Shown here piece by piece: positions 1 to 6,830 of a DNA stretch of 16,620 bases. The notes under the pieces are model-generated. The model did no database searches. It saw only the letters and a list, made by a program, of their open reading frames with translations, and had not been told where the DNA came from. A program made the position numbers and the translations under genes. Position 1 is the first letter of the stretch. Each line of letters opens with the position of its first letter. The DNA comes from Candidatus Cibiobacter qucibialis (GTDB lineage: Bacteria; Bacillota; Clostridia; Oscillospirales; Ruminococcaceae), in NCBI GenBank assembly GCA_004000625.1, contig SAUS01000058.1:1-16620 (forward strand), written 5' to 3'.

Positions 1-104
1 GGTACCGCAACCCGACATTATCGAGCATTTTGGCAACGCAGATGCCGTGCCGCAGCCGCCGAAGCGGTGCTTAAGCCGTAAGGCGGGAATTGTGCGGTGT
101 TGCC
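1..104 (+). mobile_element. MITE-like repeat, copy 1 (right part, cut by window edge)
   Basis: This stretch matches the last ~104 bases of the complete element at 2099-2382 with only a few differences, mostly around 52-66 and at 80. It ends in the same terminal repeat (GAATTGTGCGGTGTTGCC) at 104. The left part lies outside the window. It holds no gene. It stops about 100 bases before the start codon of the ATP-grasp gene, so it forms the upstream boundary of that gene's leader. Confidence 0.8.
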
Positions 105-210
105 CTACACAAATGGTGACCCTTCCGCAAACACAAAATTCGGCTGCGTTTGTAGAAACAGGCGATGGTTTCGGCTTTTCATGTGCGCCCTTAAGGGAGG
201 AAAGTATATT

Positions 211-1431
211 TTGAACTTTGTTTTTGTTTCGCCGCAGTTCCCCAAAACCTACTGGAATTTTTGTGACCGGCTCAAGCACAACGGGGTAAATGTGCTGGGC
301 ATTGGCGATTCCGGCTATGACGAGATCCCGGACGAGCTGAAAGAATGCCTGACCGAGTATTACCGTGTGGATTCCATGGCGGATTATGATGCCATGGTAC
401 GCGCCATGGGGTATTTCACTTTTAAGTACGGCAAAATCGACTGGCTGGAAAGCAACAATGAATTCTGGCTGGAGCAGGACGCCGCCCTGCGCACCGATTT
501 CAATATTACCACCGGCGCACAGAACGACTTTATTGACCGCATCAAGTACAAGAGCAAAATGAAGGAAAGCTACATCGCTGCCGGGGTACCCGTGGCCCGC
601 CACCACATGGTGCATGAAAACGGCCTGGACGATGCCCGCGCCTTTGTGGCTCAGGTCGGCTACCCGGTCATTGTGAAGCCGGACAACGGCTGTGGTGCCG
701 AGGCCACCTATAAGCTAAAAAACGATGCCGAACTGGAAGCGTTCTATGCGGAACTGCCGGATACTTCCTATATTATGGAAGAATTCATCAACGGCACCAT
801 TGTGAGCTTTGACGGCGTAGCCGACAGCCGCTGTGTACCGCTGTTCTACACCTCCAACGTATTCCCCACCCCCATGATCGACATTGTAAACTCGCTGGGC
901 GATCTTTCCTACTGGACGCAGAAAACCGTGCCGGAGGAGCTGCAGGATGTCGGGTTTCGCACCATCAAGGCATTCGGCGCAAAGAGCCGCTTTTTCCACT
1001 GCGAGTTTTTCCGCCTGAACGAGGACAAAGAGGGCCTTGGCCAAAAGGGCGATTACGTTGCGCTGGAAGTGAACATGCGCCCCGCCGGCGGCTACACCCC
1101 GGACCTGATCAACTATGCCAACAGCGTGGACTGCTACCAGATCTGGGCCGACATGGTATGCTATGACGAGCTCCGCCACGAAAAGCTGGACCTGCCCCAC
1201 CACTATTGTGTATACGCAGGCCGCCGCGACTGCCACACCTACAAGCACAGCCATGAGGAGATTCTGGCCCGGTATGGCCGCCAGATGAAGATGTGCGACC
1301 GCGTACCGGATGTGCTTTCGCTGGACATGGGCAACCAGATGTATGTTGCCACCCTGGATACCGCCACAGAGCGCGATGCGTTTGTGCGCTATGTGCAGGA
1401 GCAGGCCCCTGCACAGGCGGCAAAGGACTGA
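211..1431 (+). CDS. ATP-grasp domain protein (carboxylate-amine ligase type, substrate unknown)
   Basis: A 406-residue protein of the ATP-grasp superfamily, probably a soluble cytoplasmic ligase joining a carboxylate to a nucleophile through an acyl-phosphate. The N-terminal part (about 1-100, starting MNFVFVSPQFP) resembles the pre-ATP-grasp fold. A lysine and glycine-rich ATP segment (VIVKPDNGCGAEAT) follows near residues 155-168, then the adenine-contact stretch YIMEEFINGT. The metal-binding EVNMRPAGG has Glu286 and Asn288. The family is often annotated as carbamoyl-phosphate synthase-like, but this is a single short ATP-grasp unit and the substrate cannot be told. I chose the TTG at 211 because GGGAGG lies at 195-200; a GTG at 97 and an ATG at 181 in the same frame have no ribosome site and 97 falls inside the repeat. 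It stands alone, followed by its own terminator. Family sure, function unknown. Confidence 0.85.
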   Translation: MNFVFVSPQFPKTYWNFCDRLKHNGVNVLGIGDSGYDEIPDELKECLTEYYRVDSMADYDAMVRAMGYFTFKYGKIDWLESNNEFWLEQDAALRTDFNITTGAQNDFIDRIKYKSKMKESYIAAGVPVARHHMVHENGLDDARAFVAQVGYPVIVKPDNGCGAEATYKLKNDAELEAFYAELPDTSYIMEEFINGTIVSFDGVADSRCVPLFYTSNVFPTPMIDIVNSLGDLSYWTQKTVPEELQDVGFRTIKAFGAKSRFFHCEFFRLNEDKEGLGQKGDYVALEVNMRPAGGYTPDLINYANSVDCYQIWADMVCYDELRHEKLDLPHHYCVYAGRRDCHTYKHSHEEILARYGRQMKMCDRVPDVLSLDMGNQMYVATLDTATERDAFVRYVQEQAPAQAAKD

Positions 1432-1478
1432 TTTCAGCCGCTTTCTATTTTCTCATTATTTATTTTGACCCTTGACCG

Positions 1479-1514
1479 AGCACTGCCAGGATTGTTTCTT
1501 GGCGGTGCTTTTTG
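1479..1514 (+). terminator. Rho-independent terminator after the ATP-grasp gene
   Basis: The stem AGCACTGCCA (1479-1488) pairs with TGGCGGTGCT (1500-1509) through one G-U wobble, and is followed by a T run. It lies 48 bases after the stop codon and separates the ATP-grasp gene from the tRNA promoter. Confidence 0.85.
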
Positions 1515-1589
1515 TTGTTTTATATCTTGCGTATTTTCGTGGTTTATTGTTTGTTTCTTTGCTTTAGTTCCCCTGTCTTGCAGTTTTTT

Positions 1590-1649
1590 CAAAATCCCCC
1601 AAACTTTTTGTCAAAATCTATTGACAACTGCTGTTTTGGTTGCTATAAT
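1590..1649 (+). promoter_or_regulatory. Promoter of tRNA-Ala copy 1
   Basis: A perfect -35 TTGACA (1621-1626) and a perfect -10 TATAAT (1644-1649) are spaced by 17 bases. The A/T-rich stretch just upstream (1594-1620, CCCCCAAACTTTTTGTC then AAAATC) resembles the one upstream of the second tRNA-Ala and may act as an UP element. After the -10, TGTC-AGGC-GACA (about 1660-1671) can form a small hairpin in the tRNA 5' leader. Confidence 0.9.
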
Positions 1650-1681
1650 ATAACACGTTGTCAGGCGACAGCAGCACATCT

Positions 1682-1757
<76 letters not shown>

Positions 1758-1799
1758 AAAAGCACCGTATCTGGTTCAGGTACGGTGCTTTTCTTTTTG
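1758..1799 (+). terminator. Terminator of tRNA-Ala copy 1
   Basis: AGCACCGTA (1761-1769) pairs perfectly with TACGGTGCT (1781-1789), flanked by an A run on the left and by TTTTCTTTTT on the right, directly after the encoded CCA. The flanking runs also make it a plausible terminator in the other direction. Confidence 0.92.
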
Positions 1800-1889
1800 T
1801 CGCTTATGGGGGTAATGATGACCATTATGGCCTATGGGAAAGGCTATTTGCCGTATGGTGGGTAGAATGTTGGGTGCAGCCCGTTTGCA

Positions 1890-1915
1890 GAACGATGCAA
1901 GCATCGTTCCCTACA
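1890..1915. repeat. Hairpin repeat with CCCTACA edge, unit 1
   Basis: GAACGATGC (1890-1898) and GCATCGTTC (1901-1909) form a perfect 9-bp stem around AA. It is followed by CCTACA, making a CCCTACA edge. The same design recurs at 1958-1984 with a different stem sequence. Confidence 0.6.
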
Positions 1916-1957
1916 AATTGGTTGCAATGTTCATAGCAGATTTCAAAGTTTCTCCGC

Positions 1958-1984
1958 GGCGGGATGAGGGCATCCCGCCCTACA
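1958..1984. repeat. Hairpin repeat with CCCTACA edge, unit 2
   Basis: GGCGGGATG (1958-1966) and CATCCCGCC (1971-1979) form a perfect 9-bp stem around AGGG and are followed by CTACA, again giving CCCTACA. Read on the minus strand both units begin TGTAGGG. Confidence 0.6.
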
Positions 1985-2002
1985 GGATGATGGCAGATAT
2001 TG

Positions 2003-2069
2003 ATAAATATAAAATAACTCCCCCGGCAGCGTTCCACGCGGTAATGCGGGACTGCTTGTCGAGGGAGTT
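2003..2069 (-). terminator. Possible terminator downstream of ligA
   Basis: On the minus strand AACTCCC (2069-2063) pairs with GGGAGTT (2022-2016), with further imperfect pairing inward, and is followed by ATTTTATATTT. It is the first hairpin with a U-rich tail downstream of ligA, beyond the repeat element. The loop is long and the stem imperfect, so this is tentative. On the plus strand the same stem is followed by TTTTCTTG. Confidence 0.4.
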
Positions 2070-2098
2070 TTCTTGCTTATCGCTTATTGATTTATCAG

Positions 2099-2382
2099 GG
2101 CGATACCGCATAATTCTAAGTGCCGATACGGCGAGCGAGGTGCGGCAGATGCTAAGCCAAAAGCGCAGATAATACTGGATGCTGCAAAGGTGAGCGCCGC
2201 CAGTGGCGGATGCAGCGAACCGAAGCAGGGGCAGCGGTCGCAGAGTGCGAGGGGCTTTTGCCCCCGAAGCACGATGCGGGTACCGCAACCCGACATTATC
2301 GAGCATTTTGGCAACGCAGATGCCGTGCCACAGCTGCCGGAGCGGTGCTTAAGCCGCAAGGCGGGAATTGTGCGGTGTTGCC
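2099..2382 (+). mobile_element. MITE-like element, complete copy 2 (284 bp)
   Basis: A non-coding element with terminal inverted repeats. The left end GGCGATACCGCATAATTC (2099-2116) matches the reverse complement of the right end, GGCAACACCGCACAATTC (2382-2365), at 15 of 18 positions. TCAG flanks both sides (2095-2098 and 2383-2386), fitting a short target duplication. Beyond the termini, the left 90 bases align imperfectly with the inverted right 90 bases; for example both arms carry GCCAAAA followed five bases later by GATAAT. The whole unit could therefore fold as one long hairpin. The middle has two small hairpins, GCCGCCAGTGGCGG and GGGGCTTTTGCCCC. There is no transposase. The right third recurs at 1-104 and, inverted, at 16508-16620. 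Confidence 0.75.
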
Positions 2383-4401
2383 TCAGGTTTCTTCTTCCAG
2401 TTCCGGCTGTTCTGCCGGGGCGGGGGCTACCATGCGCAGGAACTCGGCTTCGTCAATCACGGGGATGCCGAACGTTTGGGCTTTGGTCAGCTTGGAGCCT
2501 GCCGCGGCACCGGCCAGAACATAGGCTGTCTTTTTGGAAACAGAGCCGCTGGCCTTGCCGCCGTTCTGCACGATCATGGCCTCGGCTTCCTGGCGGGAAA
2601 GGGTGGGCAGTGTGCCGGTCACAACGATCGTCATTCCGGCAAGGGCCGTTCCCTTCTTTTCGCCGTGCCACTGCATATTTACACCCGCATCGGCCAGGCG
2701 GTGCAGCAAATCCGCAGTACCGTCTTTGGCAAAGAACTCCACCACGCTCTGCGCCATCACGCCGCCGAAGCCATCAATGCTGCTGATGTCCTCCGCTGCG
2801 GCGTTTCTCAGGGCGTCCATACTGCCAAAATGCTCAGCCAGCAGGGCGGCGGCTTTATCGCCAATATTGCGGATACCAAGACCGAACACCAGTTTATCCA
2901 GGTTGTTCTGCTTAGAGGAAGCAATGGCTTTGAGCAGGTTCTCAGCGCTCTTGGCTTTGAATTTATCCAGCGTCAGCAGCTGATCTTTGGTCAGGTCGTA
3001 CAGGTCTGCTACTGAGTGCACCAGCTGGCGGTCAATCAGCTGCTGGGCGATTGCTTCGCCCAGGCCGTCAATGGCCATGGCAGTGCGGGAGGCAAAATGG
3101 ATGAGGTTGCGCAGGCTCTGGGCCGGGCATTCCGGGTTGACGCACCGTAGGGCGGCTTCATCCTGCAGGTGTACCACCGGTGCCCCGCAGGACGGGCAGA
3201 CCCGCGGCATATGGTACGGCACTGAGTTTTCGCCGTGGCGCGCCACACCGATGACTTCCGGGATGATATCCCCCGCTTTGCGCACCTGGATGGTATCGCC
3301 AATACGGACGTCCATCGCTTCGATGATATCCTCATTGTGCAGGTTGGCGCGGGAAACGCTGGTACCCGCCAGAAAAATGGGGTCAAACACCGCGGTGGGA
3401 GTCAGCACGCCGGTGCGGCCAACAGTGACTTCGATATCACGGACGGTGCTTTCCTTGACTTCCGGCGGATACTTGAAGGCAATAGCCCAGCGCGGGAACT
3501 TGTTGGTGCTGCCAAGGGTCTGACGCGCAGTAAGATCGTTGACCTTGATAACAGCGCCGTCCATATCAAAATCAAGGGTGCCGCGGGCTTCGCCAATGCG
3601 CTGGATCTCAGCAATGGCATCCTCAATGTTGGTATATACGTTATAGCGCGGGGATACCGGGAAGCCGAGGGACTTGATATAATCCAGCGTTTCGCTGTGG
3701 GTGGTAAAGGTTTTGCCCTCCACCTGCTGCAGGTTGAACACAAAGATAGAAAGCCCGCGGGCTGCCGTGATCTTGGCATCTTTCTGCCGCAGAGAGCCAG
3801 CCGCCGCGTTGCGGGGGTTCTTGAATGGGGTTTTATCCTCCAGCTCCTGCTGCTCTTTCAGGGCAAAAAACGCTTCATGCGGCATGTAAACTTCGCCGCG
3901 CACTTCCAGAAAATCGGGGGCATTGGGGATTACTTTGGGGATAGACTTGATGGTGGCAAGGTTTTCGGTCACGTCCTCCCCCACCAGGCCATCGCCGCGG
4001 GTAGAGCCGCGGGTCAGGCGGCCGTTGCGGTATTCCAGGCTGACAGAAAGGCCGTCGATTTTGATTTCTACCACATATTCCGGCGTAACGCCTGCTTCCC
4101 GCACGCGCTGGTCGAACTCCCGCAGTTCATCCAGCGAGAAAGCATCCTGCAGGCTTTCCATTTTAACAGCGTGGGCCACCTTGCTGAACTTGCCACTGGG
4201 GGTGCCGCCCACATGCTGGGTGGGGCTGTCCGGCGTGACAAGCTGCGGGAATTGGGCTTCGATGGTTTTCAGCTCGCGGGTCAGCTGGTCATACTCGTAA
4301 TCTTCCAGTTCCGGGGCGTCCTGGTCATAATACAGACGGTTATTCTTTTCAATCACAGCGCGCAGTTCTGCTGCACGTTTGCGGGCCTGCTCCAGTTCCA
4401 T
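2383..4401 (-). CDS. ligA: NAD+-dependent DNA ligase LigA
   Basis: The 672-residue replicative ligase seals nicks between Okazaki fragments using NAD+. An Ia domain (about 1-65, with YYDQDAPELEDYEYD, the NMN-binding segment) is followed by the adenylation domain with the active-site lysine in KIDG (Lys114) and the RGDGxxGEDVT block. Then come the OB fold, a four-cysteine zinc finger (CPSC...CVNPEC), helix-hairpin-helix repeats and a C-terminal BRCT domain beginning near GMTIVVTGTL. Length is usual for the family. The open frame extends upstream through the tRNA gene, but the ATG at 4401 has GGAGG 10 bases before it and starts the conserved N-terminus. The stop codon is TGA within the TCAG flank of the repeat element, so the element begins at the next base. 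I found no clear promoter of its own; tRNA terminators lie upstream. Confidence 0.97.
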   Translation of the reverse strand: MELEQARKRAAELRAVIEKNNRLYYDQDAPELEDYEYDQLTRELKTIEAQFPQLVTPDSPTQHVGGTPSGKFSKVAHAVKMESLQDAFSLDELREFDQRVREAGVTPEYVVEIKIDGLSVSLEYRNGRLTRGSTRGDGLVGEDVTENLATIKSIPKVIPNAPDFLEVRGEVYMPHEAFFALKEQQELEDKTPFKNPRNAAAGSLRQKDAKITAARGLSIFVFNLQQVEGKTFTTHSETLDYIKSLGFPVSPRYNVYTNIEDAIAEIQRIGEARGTLDFDMDGAVIKVNDLTARQTLGSTNKFPRWAIAFKYPPEVKESTVRDIEVTVGRTGVLTPTAVFDPIFLAGTSVSRANLHNEDIIEAMDVRIGDTIQVRKAGDIIPEVIGVARHGENSVPYHMPRVCPSCGAPVVHLQDEAALRCVNPECPAQSLRNLIHFASRTAMAIDGLGEAIAQQLIDRQLVHSVADLYDLTKDQLLTLDKFKAKSAENLLKAIASSKQNNLDKLVFGLGIRNIGDKAAALLAEHFGSMDALRNAAAEDISSIDGFGGVMAQSVVEFFAKDGTADLLHRLADAGVNMQWHGEKKGTALAGMTIVVTGTLPTLSRQEAEAMIVQNGGKASGSVSKKTAYVLAGAAAGSKLTKAQTFGIPVIDEAEFLRMVAPAPAEQPELEEET

Positions 4402-4494
4402 GGTAGTATTTCCTCCGTTTGCGCGGTTATTCGGCTTGCTCTTCCGAGTTTGGTTTGCTTTTTCAATGCACTTTAGTATGCCCGGCTGCGGGCA
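4402..4494 (-). promoter_or_regulatory. ligA leader region
   Basis: This region between the second terminator and the ligA start holds a small stem TGCCCG/CGGGCA (4479-4494) and the ligA ribosome site GGAGG (about 4411-4415). A weak -10-like CATACT sits just inside the stem (about 4475-4480) but no matching -35 is visible, so the promoter of ligA is not identified. Confidence 0.3.
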
Positions 4495-4530
4495 GATATA
4501 GAAAAGGCCGCCCTGCCTGTGGGCGGCTTG
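4495..4530 (-). terminator. Second terminator-like hairpin between tRNA-Ala and ligA
   Basis: GCCGCCC (4527-4521 read on the minus strand) pairs perfectly with GGGCGGC (4513-4507) around a 7-base loop, followed by CTTTTCTATAT. It lies just downstream of the tRNA terminator at 4541-4578, giving two in tandem before ligA. Confidence 0.65.
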
Positions 4531-4540
4531 GACGCGATAT

Positions 4541-4578
4541 AAAACGAAAAGCGCCCGGCAAAATTGCCAAGCGCTTTT
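4541..4578 (-). terminator. Terminator of tRNA-Ala copy 2
   Basis: On the minus strand AAAAGCGC and GCGCTTTT close a stem with a small internal mismatch, then TGCC/GGCA around a 4-base loop. The tail TTTTCGTTTTAT follows. It starts 4 bases after the tRNA end. Confidence 0.88.
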
Positions 4579-4582
4579 GTTC

Positions 4583-4658
<76 letters not shown>

Positions 4659-4701
4659 AGATGCTTTGCCGTGGTTGGCTTTTCAACCGGCGACAGGTAT
4701 T

Positions 4702-4765
4702 ATTATAACAGGGTGTCGGGTATTTGTCAACTGATTTTTTGAAAGTTTTTGGGGTTTGGTTCACT
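4702..4765 (-). promoter_or_regulatory. Promoter of tRNA-Ala copy 2
   Basis: On the minus strand a perfect TTGACA (4730-4725) and a perfect TATAAT (4707-4702) are spaced by 17 bases. Upstream lies CCCCAAAAACTTTC then AAAAAATC, close to the sequence upstream of the first tRNA-Ala promoter and a likely UP-type element. The promoter is divergent from yunB. Confidence 0.9.
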
Positions 4766-4828
4766 TTTTTGCTTTGCCGGGCATAGCATGGGCTGCGCGG
4801 GAAATAAAGCGGCGGGAGGTGATGCCCC

Positions 4829-5458
4829 ATGCGCAAGTGCCGCAGTGCCGGGCGCCGCAGCCGCCATGCCGTGCTTTGGCGGCGGCTGGCATTGGCAGCG
4901 GCAGTTTTCTGCCTTTGCTGGCACCTGGCCGACTGCATTGAAGATGCCATGTGGCCCGCCATGCGGGAAGTTGCCCAGCATGAATGCCGCAGCCTTGTGG
5001 TGCAGTGCCTGAACACAGCGGTCTATGGCGAGCTTTCCGCCAACCCGCAGCGGTATGCCGGGCTGTACACGCTGAACGGTGGCTGCCTGCTGGGGGACAG
5101 CGAACGGATCAACACCGCGCGGGCAGCCCTGGTGCAGACCGCCCAGCAGGCATTGAATACCATGCCGAAAAATGACATCAGCATTTCCTTAGGCAGCTTA
5201 TCCGGCAGCATTTTCCTGTTGGAAATGGGGCCGGGCTGGACGGTGCACCTGAACCCGGACGGGTATGTGGAGGGGCGCATGGAAGAAACCATGGAGCCCG
5301 CCGCCATCAACCGCACCCGATTTACGGCGGACCTTGTGCTGGAAACCACAGTGAATGTTATCCTGAACGGCCGCGCCGCGCTGACCCAGGTGGAAGTACG
5401 GGTGCCGTTGGCCAGCTTTTTGTTGGATGGCGATGTGCCCGCTTATTATGGCAGTTGA
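4829..5458 (+). CDS. yunB: YunB-family sporulation protein
   Basis: A 209-residue membrane-anchored protein. A basic N-terminus precedes one hydrophobic segment (about 17-36). The remainder probably lies outside the membrane. The C-terminal half carries the YunB signature: ISISLGSLSGS, then GPGWTVHLNPDGYVEG, then AAINRTRF (family: GINQT) and a final VPLASFLLDGDVPAYYG. In Bacillus subtilis YunB is a mother-cell protein under the sporulation sigma factor E and is needed for normal spores; its biochemical role is not known. The ATG at 4829 has an excellent ribosome site, GGAGGTGAT, 5 bases before it. It is divergent from tRNA-Ala and convergent with the CLC gene, and appears to be transcribed alone. 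No clear promoter was recognised in the 90-base upstream gap. Confidence 0.85.
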   Translation: MRKCRSAGRRSRHAVLWRRLALAAAVFCLCWHLADCIEDAMWPAMREVAQHECRSLVVQCLNTAVYGELSANPQRYAGLYTLNGGCLLGDSERINTARAALVQTAQQALNTMPKNDISISLGSLSGSIFLLEMGPGWTVHLNPDGYVEGRMEETMEPAAINRTRFTADLVLETTVNVILNGRAALTQVEVRVPLASFLLDGDVPAYYGS

Positions 5459-5463
5459 ATGAT

Positions 5464-5511
5464 AAAAGCCGCAGCCCGCGGCAGGCTCCCCCCCTGCTGC
5501 GGGCTGCGGTT
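5464..5511 (-). terminator. Strong terminator between yunB and the CLC gene
   Basis: A nearly perfect stem of about 17 bp (GCCGCAGCCCGCGGCAGG at 5468-5485 against CCTGCTGCGGGCTGCGGT at 5493-5510). On the minus strand it is followed by CTTTTATC, so it best serves the long minus-strand operon ending at 5520. On the plus strand the tail (TTATACGGTTTT) is weaker, yet it probably also stops yunB transcription. Confidence 0.85.
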
Positions 5512-5519
5512 ATACGGTT

Positions 5520-6794
5520 TTAATGATGGTTGTGGCCACGAATGATGCGGTATTCCGGTTCCAGCTTATCCGTCAGGAACAGCTGGCTGTGGTAAAGCCC
5601 GGCATAGCCGGAAAGCGCATAGGTAATGCCGCACACGATGGCAAAGTACCAAAGCCCCTGCGCACCGAACAGCTCGATTGCCAGCACCAGTGATGCCACC
5701 ACGCAGTTGCTGGCACCGCAGAACACGCCAGCCAACCCAAGGGCTGCGCCAAAGCCTGCCGGGATGCCCAGCAGCGGCGCGGCCACACAGCCAAAGGTTG
5801 CCCCCACAAAAAAGCTGGGCACGACCTCACCACCCTTAAAGCCAGAGCTGAGGGTAAGGGCGGTGAGCAGGATCTTGACGATCCAGTCCCACGGCAGGGC
5901 CTGGCCCTGTTCCACCGCAGCGGCGATGATGTTCACGCCCGCGCCGTTATAGCGCATGCTGCCATACAGCAGGGTGAACACCACCACCACACAGCCGCCC
6001 AAAAAGGCCCGCACCCACGGGTTGGGCAGCAGCTTGGGCAGGCCGTGCGCAGCGCTGTGCAGCACAAAGCAGAACAGATGCACCACCACCGCGCAGGCCA
6101 GCGCCAGCAGCACGACCCGCACGACCATGGCAGGTTCAAACGCCGGGGCTTCTACCGCAAAGCGCGTAGGGGTAACGCCGATAAGCCGAGCAACGCCATA
6201 GGCAATGATTGCCGCCGTAAAGCACGGGATATACGCCGCATAGAACACAACGCCCACGTTGACAATCGTCATGGCAAAAAAGGTTGCGGCAAGCGGGGTG
6301 CTGAACAAAGCGGAAAAGAACGCCGCCATACCGCACTGCACGGCCATGCGGCGCTCGTGCTCATTCAGGTGCAGCACGCCGCCGGCCCACCAGCCGATGG
6401 TGCCGCCCATCTGCAAAGCAGCGCCCTCGCGCCCGGCACTGCCGCCGCCCAAGTGGGTGAGCACCGTGCTGATAAACATGACCGGCAGCAGCCAGAACCG
6501 GATGGGCTTGCCATCCTTGACGCAGTCGATCATATCATCGGTCGAAACGCCCTCCAGCTTTGCCGCTTTATAAAATGCCACGATGACAAGGCCGATGACC
6601 GGCAGCAAAAACAGGATGGCGGTGTGTTCGGTCCGCAGTTCGGTTACACGCTCCACAGCCAGATCAAACGCCGCACCAATGATACCGCAGGGCACGCCGG
6701 TAATCATGGCCAGTGCCAGCCATTTCAACAGCTCTTTTGCGCAGAACCATACGCGGCCCGCGCAGGATACGATTCTTTCCCTGATGTTTTCCAT
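5520..6794 (-). CDS. CLC-family anion channel/antiporter, possibly fluoride-type
   Basis: A 424-residue membrane protein with about ten hydrophobic stretches and no cytoplasmic CBS domains. Two CLC signatures are clear: GSAGREGA (119-125), with the external gating glutamate as Glu123 and Ala replacing the usual Pro, and KGGEVVPSFFVGATFG (320-335) in place of GxFxP. The usual GSGIP segment is replaced by EGVSTDDMID (81-90). The inner glutamate position of proton-coupled exchangers, after STPLAATFFAM, is Thr176. These departures recall CLC-F fluoride/proton antiporters, but I cannot assign the ion, and no fluoride riboswitch precedes it. It is the last gene of the minus-strand operon, 36 bases after the TOPRIM gene. 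The ribosome site (AGAAGGGA) is distant from the ATG and weak. Confidence 0.85.
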   Translation of the reverse strand: MENIRERIVSCAGRVWFCAKELLKWLALAMITGVPCGIIGAAFDLAVERVTELRTEHTAILFLLPVIGLVIVAFYKAAKLEGVSTDDMIDCVKDGKPIRFWLLPVMFISTVLTHLGGGSAGREGAALQMGGTIGWWAGGVLHLNEHERRMAVQCGMAAFFSALFSTPLAATFFAMTIVNVGVVFYAAYIPCFTAAIIAYGVARLIGVTPTRFAVEAPAFEPAMVVRVVLLALACAVVVHLFCFVLHSAAHGLPKLLPNPWVRAFLGGCVVVVFTLLYGSMRYNGAGVNIIAAAVEQGQALPWDWIVKILLTALTLSSGFKGGEVVPSFFVGATFGCVAAPLLGIPAGFGAALGLAGVFCGASNCVVASLVLAIELFGAQGLWYFAIVCGITYALSGYAGLYHSQLFLTDKLEPEYRIIRGHNHH

Positions 6795-6830
6795 CCGATA
6801 GTTTTTCCCTTCTACTTTGCAATAATTCCG

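Larger units (their letters stand above)
1800..2098. other. Gene-free stretch with hairpins
   Basis: I see no credible gene here: the open frames lack ribosome sites and have unnatural composition. The stretch holds two perfect 9-bp palindromic stems that share a CCCTACA edge (1890-1915 and 1958-1984; entered separately) and a larger hairpin at 2016-2069. It looks like accumulated or decayed intergenic repeat material between the tRNA terminator and the repeat element. Confidence 0.6.

Noticed and set aside
1834..2172. Short plus-strand open frame of 112 codons
   Set aside because: It runs through palindromic repeats and into the mobile element, with no ribosome site or known domain.
3235..4476. 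A 413-codon plus-strand open frame opposite ligA
   Set aside because: It mirrors ligA codons, has repetitive low-information composition and no recognisable domain or ribosome site.
4760..4828. Sigma-E type promoter for yunB
   Set aside because: A CATAGCAT resembles a sigma-E -10 (6 of 8), but no fitting -35 lies at the right distance.
6795..6830. Fluoride riboswitch before the CLC gene
   Set aside because: Only 36 bases separate the CLC gene from the preceding stop, and no riboswitch core is visible there.
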